Part shown: positions 35,633 through 45,069 of the stretch, one piece after another
How positions within the stretch are numbered: position 1 is the first letter of the stretch
Layout of the letters: every line of letters starts with the position of its first letter
From: an uncultured Eubacterium sp.
Lineage (GTDB): Bacteria > Bacillota > Clostridia > Oscillospirales > Acutalibacteraceae
DNA length: 64,000 bases
Direction: 5' to 3'
Assembly (NCBI GenBank): GCA_944380635.1
Contig: CALWID010000012.1
Span: forward strand, 1-64,000
Position numbers and translations under genes: made by a program
The notes under the pieces: model-generated
Database searches by the model: none
Seen by the model: the letters and a program-made list of their open reading frames with translations, nothing else
What the model was told of the DNA's origin: nothing

Positions 35633-35866
35633 TCAGTCTATCTCTACTGAAATTTTCTGATTATGTCTTGTTGCGGCAGCGCGCATTACAACGCGTATTG
35701 CCTTTGCGATTCTGCCCTGCTTGCCGATAACACGGCCCATATCTTCCTCTGCAACATGAAGATGATAATATATTATGCCTTCCTCATTAGGTTCGTCAAC
35801 CTCAACGGAAACGGCATCGGGGTTATCAACAAGGCCTTTGGTAATCGCTTTTAACAATTCCTCCAA
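35633..35866 (-). CDS. khpA: KH-domain RNA-binding protein KhpA
   Basis: This 77-residue protein is a single KH domain with the GxxG loop in VIGKQGRIAKAIR. KhpA works with KhpB in RNA binding and affects cell elongation and division in streptococci. I choose TTG at 35866, eight bases after GGAGG; this gives the family start (M)EELLKAI. GTG 35875 lies inside the Shine-Dalgarno. It is the last gene of the ylxM operon. Confidence 0.93.
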   Translation of the reverse strand: MEELLKAITKGLVDNPDAVSVEVDEPNEEGIIYYHLHVAEEDMGRVIGKQGRIAKAIRVVMRAAATRHNQKISVEID

Positions 35867-35902
35867 AGAAAACACCTCCGACTTATAATCTCTGCAAAAA
35901 GA

Positions 35903-36145
35903 TTAAAGAATGCCTTCTTTTTTAAGGATGCTCTTTACAGTATCGGTTGGCTGCGCTCCGTTTGCAATCCATTTCTTTGCTTTTTCTGCGTCGATTTTAA
36001 TTTCCGCAGGGTCGGTCATAGTATTATAAGTACCGATTTCTTCAATGAAACGACCGTCCCTCGGATATCTTGAATCCGCAACTACTACACGATAAAACGG
36101 TGCTTTCTTAGCGCCCATTCTGCGAAGTCTAATCTTAACTGCCAT
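35903..36145 (-). CDS. rpsP: Ribosomal protein S16 (bS16)
   Basis: This is a small-subunit ribosomal protein with the family start [19 protein letters not shown] and the [17 protein letters not shown] segment. ATG 36145 lies eight bases after GGAGG; the upstream ATG at 36160 overlaps that site. It has 80 residues, the normal size, and sits between ffh and khpA as in most Firmicutes. Confidence 0.98.
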   Translation of the reverse strand: MAVKIRLRRMGAKKAPFYRVVVADSRYPRDGRFIEEIGTYNTMTDPAEIKIDAEKAKKWIANGAQPTDTVKSILKKEGIL

Positions 36146-36213
36146 TTTTATTTCCTCCATATAAATTATTATTTTATTAACTTATCCGAATTAAAAATCG
36201 GGTTAATACTTAA

Positions 36214-37614
36214 TTAAAATCCGAAAGGATTATTTTTGCCGCTGCCGGTCATACCCATCATTTTTTGCGCCATATCAGGGTTTTGCTGAAGCAGGCGTCG
36301 CATTTTTTTGCTGATACGGGGACCGCCTTTGCCGCTGTACTGGCTCATCATTTTTTTCATCTGCTTAAACTGAGAAAGCAGTTTGTTTACATCCTCTACT
36401 TTCATACCGCAGCCTGCTGCTATTCTGCGCTTGCGGGATGGATTTATTATTTCGGGATGAGTACGCTCCTGTTTGGTCATTGAATAGATGATAGCGCGGA
36501 ATCTGTCAAACGCGCGCTCGTCAATATCCTCATCTTTGATTTTGGAGCCTATACCCGGCAGCATTTTAATTGTATCCTTAAGACTGCCCATTCTTGAAAT
36601 CTGGTCAAACTGGTCTAATAAGTCATTAAGGTCAAATTTATTTTTAGCGAGTTTCTTTTCAAGTTCCGCCGCTTTTTTCTGGTCCAGGCTCTGCTCCGCT
36701 TTTTCAATAAACGAAAGCACATCGCCCATACCGAGAATACGGGAAGCCATACGGCTTGGGTGGAAAGTTTCAAGATCCCCGAGTTTTTCGCCGGTGCCTA
36801 CAAATTTGATTGGTTTACCTGTTACCGCCCTTACGGAAAGCGCGGCGCCGCCTCTTGTATCGCCGTCAAGTTTAGTTAAAACAACGCCGTCTATACCGAG
36901 CGTTTCATTAAAACTTTTGGCAACATTAACAGCGTCCTGACCGGTCATAGCGTCTATTACAAGCAAAATCTCATGGGGATGAACTGTGCTTCTGATATTT
37001 TGGAGTTCCTGCATTAACTGCTCGTCAATATGAAGTCTGCCGGCGGTATCAAGGAACACATAATCATATCCGTAGTCCTTTGCGTATTTAACAGCCTCCT
37101 GCGCAATTTTAACGGGATTTTCAGTACCCATTTCAAAAACAGGAACATCAATCTGGCTGCCGACAACCTGAAGTTGTTTTATAGCGGCGGGGCGGTAAAT
37201 ATCGCACGCAACAAGCAGCGGGCGGTGCCCCTCTTTTTTTAACTTTAATGCAAGTTTTGCGCTGTGAGTGGTTTTACCGGAACCCTGAAGGCCGCACATC
37301 ATTATTACAGTGGGCGGGTGATTTGCCTCTGCGAGTCTGCTTTCGCTGCCGCCCATAAGATTTGTGAGTTCTTCGTTTACAATTTTTATTACCATCTGAC
37401 CGGGGGTAAGGGATTCCATAACATCCTCGCCTATAGCCCTGTCAGTAACGGATTTAGTAAAATCCTTTGCAACTTTATAGTTTACATCCGCCTCAAGAAG
37501 CGCAAGTCGCACCTCGCGCATAGCGTCCTTAACATCCGATTCGGTTAATTTGCCTTTTGCGCGAAGTTTTTTAAAGGAATTTTCAAGCCTTTCCGAAAGG
37601 CCCTCAAATGCCAA
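36214..37614 (-). CDS. ffh: Signal recognition particle GTPase Ffh
   Basis: Ffh binds SRP RNA and signal sequences and delivers ribosomes to FtsY. N domain, G domain (GLQGSGKTTHSAKLA; DTAGR; TKLDGDTRGGAAL) and the Met-rich M domain are in order, ending with GMTGSGKNNPFGF. TTG at 37614, nine bases after AGGAG, gives the standard AFEGLSERL start and 466 residues. It follows ylxM. Confidence 0.97.
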   Translation of the reverse strand: MAFEGLSERLENSFKKLRAKGKLTESDVKDAMREVRLALLEADVNYKVAKDFTKSVTDRAIGEDVMESLTPGQMVIKIVNEELTNLMGGSESRLAEANHPPTVIMMCGLQGSGKTTHSAKLALKLKKEGHRPLLVACDIYRPAAIKQLQVVGSQIDVPVFEMGTENPVKIAQEAVKYAKDYGYDYVFLDTAGRLHIDEQLMQELQNIRSTVHPHEILLVIDAMTGQDAVNVAKSFNETLGIDGVVLTKLDGDTRGGAALSVRAVTGKPIKFVGTGEKLGDLETFHPSRMASRILGMGDVLSFIEKAEQSLDQKKAAELEKKLAKNKFDLNDLLDQFDQISRMGSLKDTIKMLPGIGSKIKDEDIDERAFDRFRAIIYSMTKQERTHPEIINPSRKRRIAAGCGMKVEDVNKLLSQFKQMKKMMSQYSGKGGPRISKKMRRLLQQNPDMAQKMMGMTGSGKNNPFGF

Positions 37615-37637
37615 AACAACCAACTCCTAAATTTTAA

Positions 37638-38003
37638 TTAAAGTTGAGATAAATATTCAGCCGTTGCTTTTATTTTTGAGATATTATCATTAATCTCCCT
37701 TGAAAGGCTGTGATTAAGATTATAATCATTAATAGCCTCTGCGCACTGAGTAATCTCATCAAGGCCTTTTCTCATTTCAGTAAAGCGCTTTGCAAGGCCG
37801 AGCCTGTTTTCCATATCGAAAAGTTGATTCTCGGCACGCTTAATAGCGTCTCTGACGCCCTGGCGAGTTATGCCTTCATTTTCCGCGATTTCAGAAAGGG
37901 AAAGATCCTCATTATAATAGTAAACAAGAAAATCATGCTGTTTCTTTGTTAACATTTCACCGTAAAAATCAAGTAAAAAAGAAACTTCAAGATTTTTCGC
38001 CAC
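37638..38003 (-). CDS. ylxM: YlxM, helix-turn-helix protein of the SRP operon
   Basis: This protein resembles sigma region 4 with an HTH in LSEIAENEGITRQGVRDAIKRAE. YlxM homologs interact with the SRP in streptococci. GTG at 38003 is seven bases after GAAAGGGG and gives 121 residues; the longer frame begins in the -35 element and is ruled out. It is the first gene of ylxM-ffh-rpsP-khpA. Confidence 0.92.
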   Translation of the reverse strand: MAKNLEVSFLLDFYGEMLTKKQHDFLVYYYNEDLSLSEIAENEGITRQGVRDAIKRAENQLFDMENRLGLAKRFTEMRKGLDEITQCAEAINDYNLNHSLSREINDNISKIKATAEYLSQL

Positions 38004-38067
38004 TGTTATACCCCTTTCTGCAAATTTATTATTATGTGTAAAGTAATTAATCTTTACAGCAAGAGAT

Positions 38068-38096
38068 ATTATACATAAGCGCGGCGAATAAGTCAA
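38068..38096 (-). promoter_or_regulatory. Promoter of the ylxM-ffh operon
   Basis: TTGACT (38091-38096) and TATAAT (38068-38073) with 17-base spacing. Confidence 0.9.
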
Positions 38097-38198
38097 GTAA
38101 AAAACGCAAGATTTTTCTGATTAAATTTTTGTAATAACTATTGACACAAAATGTTGAAAAAAGAAAAATCAAGATACACAAAATATCGTGCATACTAT

Positions 38199-38227
38199 AA
38201 AAAAGAACAGCGGGCGCAAGCGCCCGC
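38199..38227 (-). terminator. Terminator of mutS2
   Basis: An 8-bp GC-only stem (38210-38217 with 38220-38227) is followed on the minus strand by TGTTCTTTTTT. Confidence 0.85.
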
Positions 38228-38238
38228 CGAAAATTCTT

Positions 38239-40620
38239 TTATTTTAAATGAGCAATAGTTACGCCGTTTTCACCCTCGCCGTAAACGCCGAGCCTGAAAT
38301 CCGCTATATTCGGGTGGTGGCGCAGTTCATCCTGTACTGCGGCGCGGAGCGCGCCCGTACCCTTTCCGTGAATTATGCGTATTTCGTGCAGATTTGAAAG
38401 CACGCACTTATCTATAAACAAAGATAAATCGTGCAAAGCCTCGTCAACGGTTTTGCCCCTGAGGTCTATTTCCGTACTTATATCGGAAGACGCTTTTGAA
38501 GAAGTTCTGTAAAGCAAAGACGGTTTACTCTGTTTCGGCTGCTCTTTCTTTTTAATAAGCATGAGGTCTGACATTTTTACTCTTGTTTTAAGCATTCCCG
38601 ATTTTACAAGAACATTGTTTTTATTGACTTCAAGCACTTCCCCTTCGCCTATTGAGCGAATAATAACAGCGTCGCCGGGGACTACGGGGCGCGGAAGTTT
38701 ATAATCCTCGTCCCACTCGTCTGCAATGCGGCGGGGATTGACGGTATCCTCCATTTCTCCGAGGCGGTTTTTAATTTCGCGCCGTGTTTTTCTTGCCACA
38801 TCGGAAAGATTTTTATTTTTATCCGCCTCTTTTTTTAACTGCTCAAGGCGCATAAGAAAATCTGCGCTCTGGCGTTTGGCGGACGCTATTATTTTTTCAG
38901 CCTCGCGCTTTGCCTTTTCAATTTCATTATCACGCAGCCGTGCGGCTTTATCTTTTTCGGACTGGGCTTTTCTTCTCATTTCATCCGCTGAATCGGCGGC
39001 GCGCTGAGCCTTTTCCCTTTCCTTTTCGAGTTCAAGCCGGGTTTCCTCAAGTTTTTCAAGCACAGCCTCAAAAGACCTGCTTTCATTATTTACAAGGCGT
39101 TTTGCCTCGTCTATAACAGACTTTTCCATCCCGAGGTGTTCGGATATGGCAAAAGCGTTTGAACGCCCCGGAACGCCTATAAGAAGGCGGTAAGTTGGTC
39201 TGAGCGTTTCAACATCAAACTCACAACTGCCGTTAGTAACGCCCGGCGTTTCCAGGGCATAGGCTTTAAGTTCCGCGTAATGCGTTGTTGCCGCAATCTT
39301 CGCGCCTTTTGAGCGCAGATTTTCTATAACGGCAACTGCAAGAGCGGCGCCCTCAACAGGGTCTGTGCCTGCTCCGAGTTCATCTATAAGCACAAGGGAA
39401 TTACTGCCCGCTTTTTTCATAATATCTATGATATTTACCATATGAGCCGAAAAAGTGGAAAGATTCTGCTGTATGCTCTGCTCATCGCCGACATCAACAA
39501 GAATATCGTCAAACACGGCTATTTCAGACCTGTCCGCGGCGGGAATGAGCAAGCCGCACATAGCCATTAAAGACAAAAGCCCTAAAGTTTTGATAGAAAC
39601 AGTCTTGCCGCCCGTATTGGGGCCTGTTATAACAAGAGTGTCAAAATCCTTTCCGAGAGAAATATCAACGGGCACTGCTTTTTCAGGCTCCAAAAGAGGG
39701 TGGCGCGCTTTTTTCAGCACAATCCTGCCTTCATTATTAAGAATGGGCATAGTTGCTTTCATTTTATACGCAAGGCGCGCCTTGGCGAATATCAGGTCTA
39801 TTTCAACGGCGCTTTCATATGAATTTTTAATACTCTCTGAAAAATTGCCGGTTTCGCGGGAGAGTTCGGACAGAATTCGTTTGATTTCCTCCCTTTCGCG
39901 GCTTTCAAGTATCTTTATCTCGTTATTTGCGTCCACAACTGAAACGGGCTCTATAAATACAGTAGCGCCGGATGACGACATATCGTGAACAAGGCCGGGA
40001 ACATCGGCGCGGTGCTCCGCTTTTACGGGCACAACATATCTGCCCGAACGCTGTGTAACGATAGGTTCCTGCAAAAATTTCTGATAATGTGTACTGTGCA
40101 GGATTGAGTCAAGTTTTTCCCGCACGGAATTCGACTTGGCTCTTATTTTGCGCCTTATATCATAAAGTTCGTCTGACGCACGGTCAGCAATCTCATCTTC
40201 CGAAACAATTACGGAAAATATTTTTTCCTCAAGATATTTATTTACGGTTATTGAATCAAAGAAAAAATTAAGGCTTGTGGAAACGCCGCTGCAATGGCCG
40301 TACCACTCGTAAAGCGAGCGCACGGCGCGCAAAGTGCCGCCGATTTTAAGGAGTTCAGCCGTATTCAGGTCGCCGCCCGCCGCCGCGCGGCTGACAGCGT
40401 TATTAACATTACAAAGCCCGGAAAAAGACGGGCCGCCGAATCTTGCTATCAGGGAAAAGGCGTCTTCCGTTTGTGAAAGAAGAATCTGAGCCTCGCTTAA
40501 TATATTTGCCGGCTTAATACTTAGGGCGGCGTCTTTCGCGTCATCAGACGACGCTTCGTTTTTAACCATTTCAAGCACTGCGCCGAGTTCAAGCGCCTCA
40601 TAGTGTTTATTCATTTTCAT
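38239..40620 (-). CDS. mutS2: MutS2 (endonuclease/ribosome-rescue ATPase)
   Basis: MutS2 lacks the mismatch-recognition domain and has a MutS-type ATPase (Walker A ITGPNTGGKT), a coiled clamp region, a KOW-like segment and a C-terminal Smr nuclease domain (IDLRGKTVDEAL, HGKGTGALR). Homologs suppress recombination and, in B. subtilis, act on collided ribosomes. The 793 residues are standard. ATG overlaps the recO stop by 14 bases. It is the last gene of the phoH-to-mutS2 run. Confidence 0.96.
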   Translation of the reverse strand: MKMNKHYEALELGAVLEMVKNEASSDDAKDAALSIKPANILSEAQILLSQTEDAFSLIARFGGPSFSGLCNVNNAVSRAAAGGDLNTAELLKIGGTLRAVRSLYEWYGHCSGVSTSLNFFFDSITVNKYLEEKIFSVIVSEDEIADRASDELYDIRRKIRAKSNSVREKLDSILHSTHYQKFLQEPIVTQRSGRYVVPVKAEHRADVPGLVHDMSSSGATVFIEPVSVVDANNEIKILESREREEIKRILSELSRETGNFSESIKNSYESAVEIDLIFAKARLAYKMKATMPILNNEGRIVLKKARHPLLEPEKAVPVDISLGKDFDTLVITGPNTGGKTVSIKTLGLLSLMAMCGLLIPAADRSEIAVFDDILVDVGDEQSIQQNLSTFSAHMVNIIDIMKKAGSNSLVLIDELGAGTDPVEGAALAVAVIENLRSKGAKIAATTHYAELKAYALETPGVTNGSCEFDVETLRPTYRLLIGVPGRSNAFAISEHLGMEKSVIDEAKRLVNNESRSFEAVLEKLEETRLELEKEREKAQRAADSADEMRRKAQSEKDKAARLRDNEIEKAKREAEKIIASAKRQSADFLMRLEQLKKEADKNKNLSDVARKTRREIKNRLGEMEDTVNPRRIADEWDEDYKLPRPVVPGDAVIIRSIGEGEVLEVNKNNVLVKSGMLKTRVKMSDLMLIKKKEQPKQSKPSLLYRTSSKASSDISTEIDLRGKTVDEALHDLSLFIDKCVLSNLHEIRIIHGKGTGALRAAVQDELRHHPNIADFRLGVYGEGENGVTIAHLK

Positions 40621-41353
40621 TTGCTAATCCTTTATAAAATTCAAGCGCACTGAGTTTTCTCTGCACGCGGAAAAGAATATATTTTTCGGAAACGCTGCCG
40701 AGAAGTTTTAAATTTTCATCGCTGAGTGAAAAACTGAATATTTTTTCAGGCGGCGTAAGGCAGATAAAGCGTATTGCTTTTATAACATTTACCGGGACGG
40801 GAACAGCGCCCGCCTTAGGGCAGTTTTCGCAATAAATTCTGCCCTCCTCAACATCAAAATACATTAAATCCGTTTCATATGTACCGCAGTTTGCGCAACC
40901 GAGAATATCCGGCATATAACCGCCGAGGCAGGCGCCGCGAAATTCAAACACGGCTTTAATCTGCGCTCTTTTTTTGGTGCCTTTGCAAAGCAGGTGAAGC
41001 GAATTGAGCGTAAGGCGCAAAAGTTCCTCACACGGCTGCCCCTCCGCGCCCATCTCAAACGCGAGTTGGGCAAAATACTGAGCAAGCGCAAGGCTTTCAA
41101 TATCACGCCTTAAATCAAAAAACACCTCAATCGGCACAACATCATCAGCAACAAAAGCATCACGGGTTTGATAAAGAGAAAACCTGCCGTAAGCAAAGAG
41201 CGAAGTTGCGCTTGCCATACGGCTTTTAACGAGTTTCGCGCGGCGCACAAATGCCCTGAGGATCCCGTAATCAGCAGTAAGGAGAGTAACTAAACGGTCA
41301 CTCTCCCCTGTTGTTTGTTCCTTTATAACCAAGCCATTCGTTGTAATTTTCAT
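40607..41353 (-). CDS. recO: DNA repair protein RecO
   Basis: RecO loads RecA onto SSB-coated DNA with RecR. An N-terminal OB fold (ITTNGLVIKEQTTGESDRLVTLL-like start) is followed by a helical domain and a four-Cys zinc site, CANC and CENC. I choose ATG at 41353, seven bases after AAAGGAAAG, giving 248 residues. The frame continues upstream through yqzL but lacks a ribosome site there. Confidence 0.94.
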   Translation of the reverse strand: MKITTNGLVIKEQTTGESDRLVTLLTADYGILRAFVRRAKLVKSRMASATSLFAYGRFSLYQTRDAFVADDVVPIEVFFDLRRDIESLALAQYFAQLAFEMGAEGQPCEELLRLTLNSLHLLCKGTKKRAQIKAVFEFRGACLGGYMPDILGCANCGTYETDLMYFDVEEGRIYCENCPKAGAVPVPVNVIKAIRFICLTPPEKIFSFSLSDENLKLLGSVSEKYILFRVQRKLSALEFYKGLANENE

Positions 41354-41450
41354 CGCGCGACTTTCCTTTATCTTCCTCGTGCTTTTTATATTCAAGATAA
41401 TCTTCCACCCTGCCGGTATGGACAAAGCGGAGCCAAAATTCATCGTTCAT
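41298..41450 (-). CDS. yqzL: YqzL-like small protein
   Basis: A 50-residue ORF starting MNDEFWLRFVHTGRVEDYLEY and ending at a TGA within recO. It matches the YqzL pattern of an aromatic W-x-x-F start, a TG-x-x-x-x-YL-x-Y motif and a charged tail. YqzL genes lie between era and recO in many Firmicutes, exactly as here. GGTGG precedes the ATG by five bases. It overlaps the first 56 bases of recO in another frame. Function is unknown. Confidence 0.8.
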   Translation of the reverse strand: MNDEFWLRFVHTGRVEDYLEYKKHEEDKGKSRDENYNEWLGYKGTNNRGE

Positions 41451-41521
41451 TAATACCACCGTTTTTATTTTATCCTATGGAGGGGGTATTAATTTGTGCC
41501 ATTTTAAACCAGGCGAGGTAA

Positions 41522-42415
41522 TTATTCCTCCAAGCCGAAATTACGAATAAGCGCCTCTTTATTTCTCCACCCTTCTTTTACTTTGACCCAGGTGTGAAGA
41601 TTTACTTTTATATCAAAAAATCGTTCAAGGTCCTGCCTTGCATATGTGGATATTTTTTTCAGCATTGCGCCGTGCTTTCCTATTATCATGCCTTTATGCG
41701 TTTCGCGTTCGCAATAAATAACGGCGTCAATATCAAGTATCTCCTTATCCTGCCTTTCGCGCATTTTTTCTATGCTTACCGCTATTCCGTGCGGCACTTC
41801 CTTATCCATAAGGCGCAGTATTTTTTCCCTGATTATCTCTGACGCTATTACCCTTTCCGGCTGGTCTGTAAGAGTGTCATCAGGAAAATAATGAACGCTC
41901 GGGACGGCAAGTTTTTTCATCTCTTCCATAAGTTCGCCGAGCCCTTCGCCCGTTTGAGCGGACACCGGAACGGCGGCGGTAAAATCGTAATACGAGTAAA
42001 GTTTTTTTAACCTTTCCAGCAAAACTGTTTTATCACTTAAAGTATCAATTTTATTAACAACAAGAATTGCAGGTATTTTTTCCTGCTTAAATTTACTGAT
42101 AAGTTCAAGTTCTTTTGAATCGAGTTCGCCTTTAGGCTCAACAACAAACAAAACGCCGTCCGTGCCGCCGAGGCTGTCTTTAACCGCGAAATTCATTATT
42201 TCTCCGAGTTTATTATGAGGTTTATGAAAACCCGGAGTATCGGTAAACACAAACTGAATATCGCCGTTTGTTAAGACGCCCATTATTTTTGTTCGGGTAG
42301 TCTGCGGCTTTGAGGAAACGATAGCGATTTTGGTGCCGAGAAGTTTATTCAAAAGCGAGGATTTGCCTACATTCGGCTTGCCCGCAATTGTTATGAAAGC
42401 CGATTTGGTATTCAT
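41522..42415 (-). CDS. era: GTPase Era
   Basis: Era binds 16S rRNA near its 3' end and checks 30S assembly. G1 GKPNVGKSSLLN, G3 DTPGF, G4 NKID and the C-terminal KH domain (HKGMIIGKHGAMLKKI) are intact. At 297 residues it is normal. Its ATG overlaps the ybeY stop codon by four bases (ATGA), so translation is coupled. Confidence 0.98.
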   Translation of the reverse strand: MNTKSAFITIAGKPNVGKSSLLNKLLGTKIAIVSSKPQTTRTKIMGVLTNGDIQFVFTDTPGFHKPHNKLGEIMNFAVKDSLGGTDGVLFVVEPKGELDSKELELISKFKQEKIPAILVVNKIDTLSDKTVLLERLKKLYSYYDFTAAVPVSAQTGEGLGELMEEMKKLAVPSVHYFPDDTLTDQPERVIASEIIREKILRLMDKEVPHGIAVSIEKMRERQDKEILDIDAVIYCERETHKGMIIGKHGAMLKKISTYARQDLERFFDIKVNLHTWVKVKEGWRNKEALIRNFGLEE

Positions 42416-42918
42416 TCTTCATCTCCCATATAATAACTGTTATCGCGTTTCCAACCGATTTGGGTAAGGACGGTTTCTTCCTTTTCACGCATACGAACCG
42501 CCTCTATGCCGCCCGCCTCATGGTCATACCCCAAAAGGTGCAGCATTGAATGGACGGTAAGAAAGCCGACTTCTCTTTGCAGCGGGTGATTATACATTTT
42601 TGCCTGCTCCACTGCTTTTTCCATAGAAATAACAATATCGCCGAGAATTTTGGCGCCGGTATCGTGATTTATATCATACCGGCCGTTTTCACCCATAGGG
42701 AAAGACAGAACATCTGTTTCCTTATCAATATTACGGTACTGTTTATTGAGTTTTCTAATCTCCTCATTATCAACAAAACGCACGGAAACTTCCGCTGAGC
42801 CGTCAAAGTTTTCCAGTTGCAAAACAGCGTGGCAGCAGCGGCGGATAAGAAGCCTTATTCCCGTTGGAATTTTAACTTTTTTCTGTGTGTTGGAGATAAT
42901 TACTTTAATTTTATTCAT
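42412..42918 (-). CDS. ybeY: Endoribonuclease YbeY
   Basis: YbeY is a metalloprotease-like RNase for 16S rRNA 3'-end maturation and rRNA quality control. The zinc motif HSMLHLLGYDHE gives three His ligands. The 168-residue length is typical. ATG follows GAGGAG in the last codons of phoH. Confidence 0.97.
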   Translation of the reverse strand: MNKIKVIISNTQKKVKIPTGIRLLIRRCCHAVLQLENFDGSAEVSVRFVDNEEIRKLNKQYRNIDKETDVLSFPMGENGRYDINHDTGAKILGDIVISMEKAVEQAKMYNHPLQREVGFLTVHSMLHLLGYDHEAGGIEAVRMREKEETVLTQIGWKRDNSYYMGDEE

Positions 42919-42920
42919 AA

Positions 42921-43883
42921 TTATTTTTTCTCCTCACTCTCATACTTTTCATAGGCTTTAATTATTTCCTGCACAAGTCTGTGCCTGACTACATCTTTTT
43001 GCGTAAATCTGCAAATCTCAATATCATCAACATTTTTAAGAATCTTCAAAACCCGCTTTAATCCCGATTTTTTGCCGGACGGCAGGTCTATCTGCGTAAT
43101 ATCGCCGGTTACTACCATTTTGGAATTAAATCCGAGCCTTGTTAAAAACATTTTCATTTGCTCCGGGGTGGTATTCTGCGCTTCATCAAGTATGATAAAA
43201 CTGTCGTCAAGAGTTCTGCCCCTCATATACGCAAGCGGCGCCACCTCAACGGTGCCCCGCTCCTGATATTTCTGAAAATTTTCAGAGCCGAGCATTTCAA
43301 AAAGAGCGTCATAAAGCGGTCTTAAATAAGGGTCCACCTTACTTTGGAGGTCGCCGGGAAGAAAGCCGAGTTTTTCCCCCGCCTCAACAGCAGGGCGGGT
43401 TAAAATAATTTTGCTGACTTCCTTTGCCCTGAAAGCGGTTACCGCCATTGCTACCGCAAGATAGGTTTTGCCTGTGCCCGCCGGGCCGACTCCGAAAGTA
43501 ATTGTATTATTTCTTATTGCCTCGCAGTATTTTTTCTGCCCCAAAGTTTTTGCCTTTACCGGCTTGCCTTTTGAAGTTATGCAAACGGTATCGGTTGACA
43601 TGGATAAAAGTTTATCCTCATTGCCTTCCCTAACCAGCCCGATTGCGTATCTGATATTCTGCTCAGACAAAGTTTCCCCCTTATTAATAAGCACAAGGAG
43701 GCTGTTTACCGCGCGGACGGCAAGGGAGACATTTTCCGCCTCTCCTACAACTTTAAGGCTTGAGCCGCGGCTGATTATAGAAACATCAAATTCCTTTTCA
43801 ATAATTTTTATATTTTCATCAAAAGAGCCGAACAGGCTTACAGCCTGCTCCATAGCGTCAAGATTTATAATCTGCTCTATCAT
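42921..43883 (-). CDS. phoH: PhoH-family ATPase
   Basis: This 320-residue P-loop protein has Walker A GPAGTGKTYLA, Walker B IILDEAQNTTPEQMKMFLTRLG and an N-terminal KH-like region, as in YbeZ/PhoH. YbeZ partners YbeY in ribosome biogenesis. It heads the phoH-ybeY-era-yqzL-recO-mutS2 run; the pgpH-, dgkA- and cdd-like genes found there in many Firmicutes are missing. Confidence 0.96.
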   Translation of the reverse strand: MIEQIINLDAMEQAVSLFGSFDENIKIIEKEFDVSIISRGSSLKVVGEAENVSLAVRAVNSLLVLINKGETLSEQNIRYAIGLVREGNEDKLLSMSTDTVCITSKGKPVKAKTLGQKKYCEAIRNNTITFGVGPAGTGKTYLAVAMAVTAFRAKEVSKIILTRPAVEAGEKLGFLPGDLQSKVDPYLRPLYDALFEMLGSENFQKYQERGTVEVAPLAYMRGRTLDDSFIILDEAQNTTPEQMKMFLTRLGFNSKMVVTGDITQIDLPSGKKSGLKRVLKILKNVDDIEICRFTQKDVVRHRLVQEIIKAYEKYESEEKK

Positions 43884-43912
43884 TTATTTCCACTTTCCTA
43901 CAATTTGTATTA

Positions 43913-43941
43913 ATTATAATCTTTTTTAAAGTATTTGTAAA
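43913..43941 (-). promoter_or_regulatory. Promoter of phoH operon
   Basis: TTTACA (43936-43941) and TATAAT (43913-43918) are 17 bases apart, about 30 bases from the phoH start codon. Confidence 0.82.
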
Positions 43942-43946
43942 GTGCC

Positions 43947-43975
43947 TTGATTTAGCCTGCTTTTGCGTTTATAAT
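43947..43975 (+). promoter_or_regulatory. Promoter of the fkbM-mscS-sulfatase operon
   Basis: TTGATT (43947-43952) and TATAAT (43970-43975) with 17-base spacing, divergent from and adjacent to the phoH promoter. Confidence 0.82.
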
Positions 43976-43999
43976 TTAAAATACGGGTGAATAAATTTT

Positions 44000-45055
44000 A
44001 TGAATCTTGAATTTGACGAAAAAGATGTTTGGGATACTCTTGCCGAGGACGGAAAACCGATTGCCGTTTACGGAATGGGAGACGCCGCTGAAAAAATAAT
44101 AGCCGTTTTAAACGAAAAAGGCATTGAAATCAGCGAGATATTTGCAAGCGACGAATTTGTAAGAGGGCACTCTTTTTTAGGGCACAAAGTACTTAAATAC
44201 AGCGAAGTATGTGAAAAATACAAGGAATTTAATGTAGTGCTTGCATTTGCCACAAGGCTTGACAGCGTTATTGAAAACATAGAGCGCATAAACCGAGAGC
44301 ACAAAGTATACGCGCCGGATATTCCCGTTGCCGGAAACGGTTTATTTACCGGGAAATATTTTAAAGAGCACGAAAACGAATTTAAATATGTTTATAATAG
44401 GCTTGCCGACGGCGAAAGCAAAAGAGTTTATGAAAACATTATTAAGTTTAAAATAAGCGGGAAAATCGAATACCTGCTTGACTCCTGTGAAAAAGACAAG
44501 AACCGAATTTATTCTGACATTCTGAAACTGACAGAACACGAAAATATTATTGACGCGGGCGCGTATGACGGCGATACGATAAGGGAATTCACCGCTTTCA
44601 CCCACGGAAAATATGACTTTATAACGGCGCTTGAGCCTGACGAAAAAAATTTTAAAAAACTCGTTAAAAAAACGGCGGGAATGAAAAATATAAAACTTTT
44701 AAACGCCGCCGCTTGGAACAAGAAAGAAAAACTTATTTTTTCCGCAAAAGCGGGGCGCAACTCAAAACTTTCAGCCGAAGGCCGGGCGGTTGACGCCGTT
44801 GATATTGACGGCATTGCGCAGGACGGCGTTACGCTTATTAAAATGGACATAGAAGGCTCTGAGATGAAAGCGCTTTGCGGATGTGAAAAAACAATAAAAA
44901 AATACGCGCCGAAATTATACATATGCGCGTACCACAGAAACGAGGATATGTTTGCCCTGCCGCTTAAAATATGGCAGGCAAACGATGATTACAGAATATA
45001 CTTCCGGCACAGCGTTTACATACCTGCCTGGGAAAGCAATTTTTACTGTATATAG
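44000..45055 (+). CDS. FkbM-family methyltransferase
   Basis: Residues 1-110 form a Rossmann-like region (VYGMGDAAEKII), and the C-terminal half is a class I SAM methyltransferase of the FkbM type (IDAGAYDGDTIREF; later KMDIEGSEMKALCG). FkbM enzymes methylate sugar or polyketide hydroxyls. The N-terminal domain resembles those found on enzymes acting on surface polysaccharides. The true substrate is unknown. ATG at 44000 has a moderate CGGGTG site 10 bases away. First gene of a three-gene plus-strand operon. Confidence 0.85.
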   Translation: MNLEFDEKDVWDTLAEDGKPIAVYGMGDAAEKIIAVLNEKGIEISEIFASDEFVRGHSFLGHKVLKYSEVCEKYKEFNVVLAFATRLDSVIENIERINREHKVYAPDIPVAGNGLFTGKYFKEHENEFKYVYNRLADGESKRVYENIIKFKISGKIEYLLDSCEKDKNRIYSDILKLTEHENIIDAGAYDGDTIREFTAFTHGKYDFITALEPDEKNFKKLVKKTAGMKNIKLLNAAAWNKKEKLIFSAKAGRNSKLSAEGRAVDAVDIDGIAQDGVTLIKMDIEGSEMKALCGCEKTIKKYAPKLYICAYHRNEDMFALPLKIWQANDDYRIYFRHSVYIPAWESNFYCI

Positions 45056-45069
45056 GAGGGTAAAAAATA

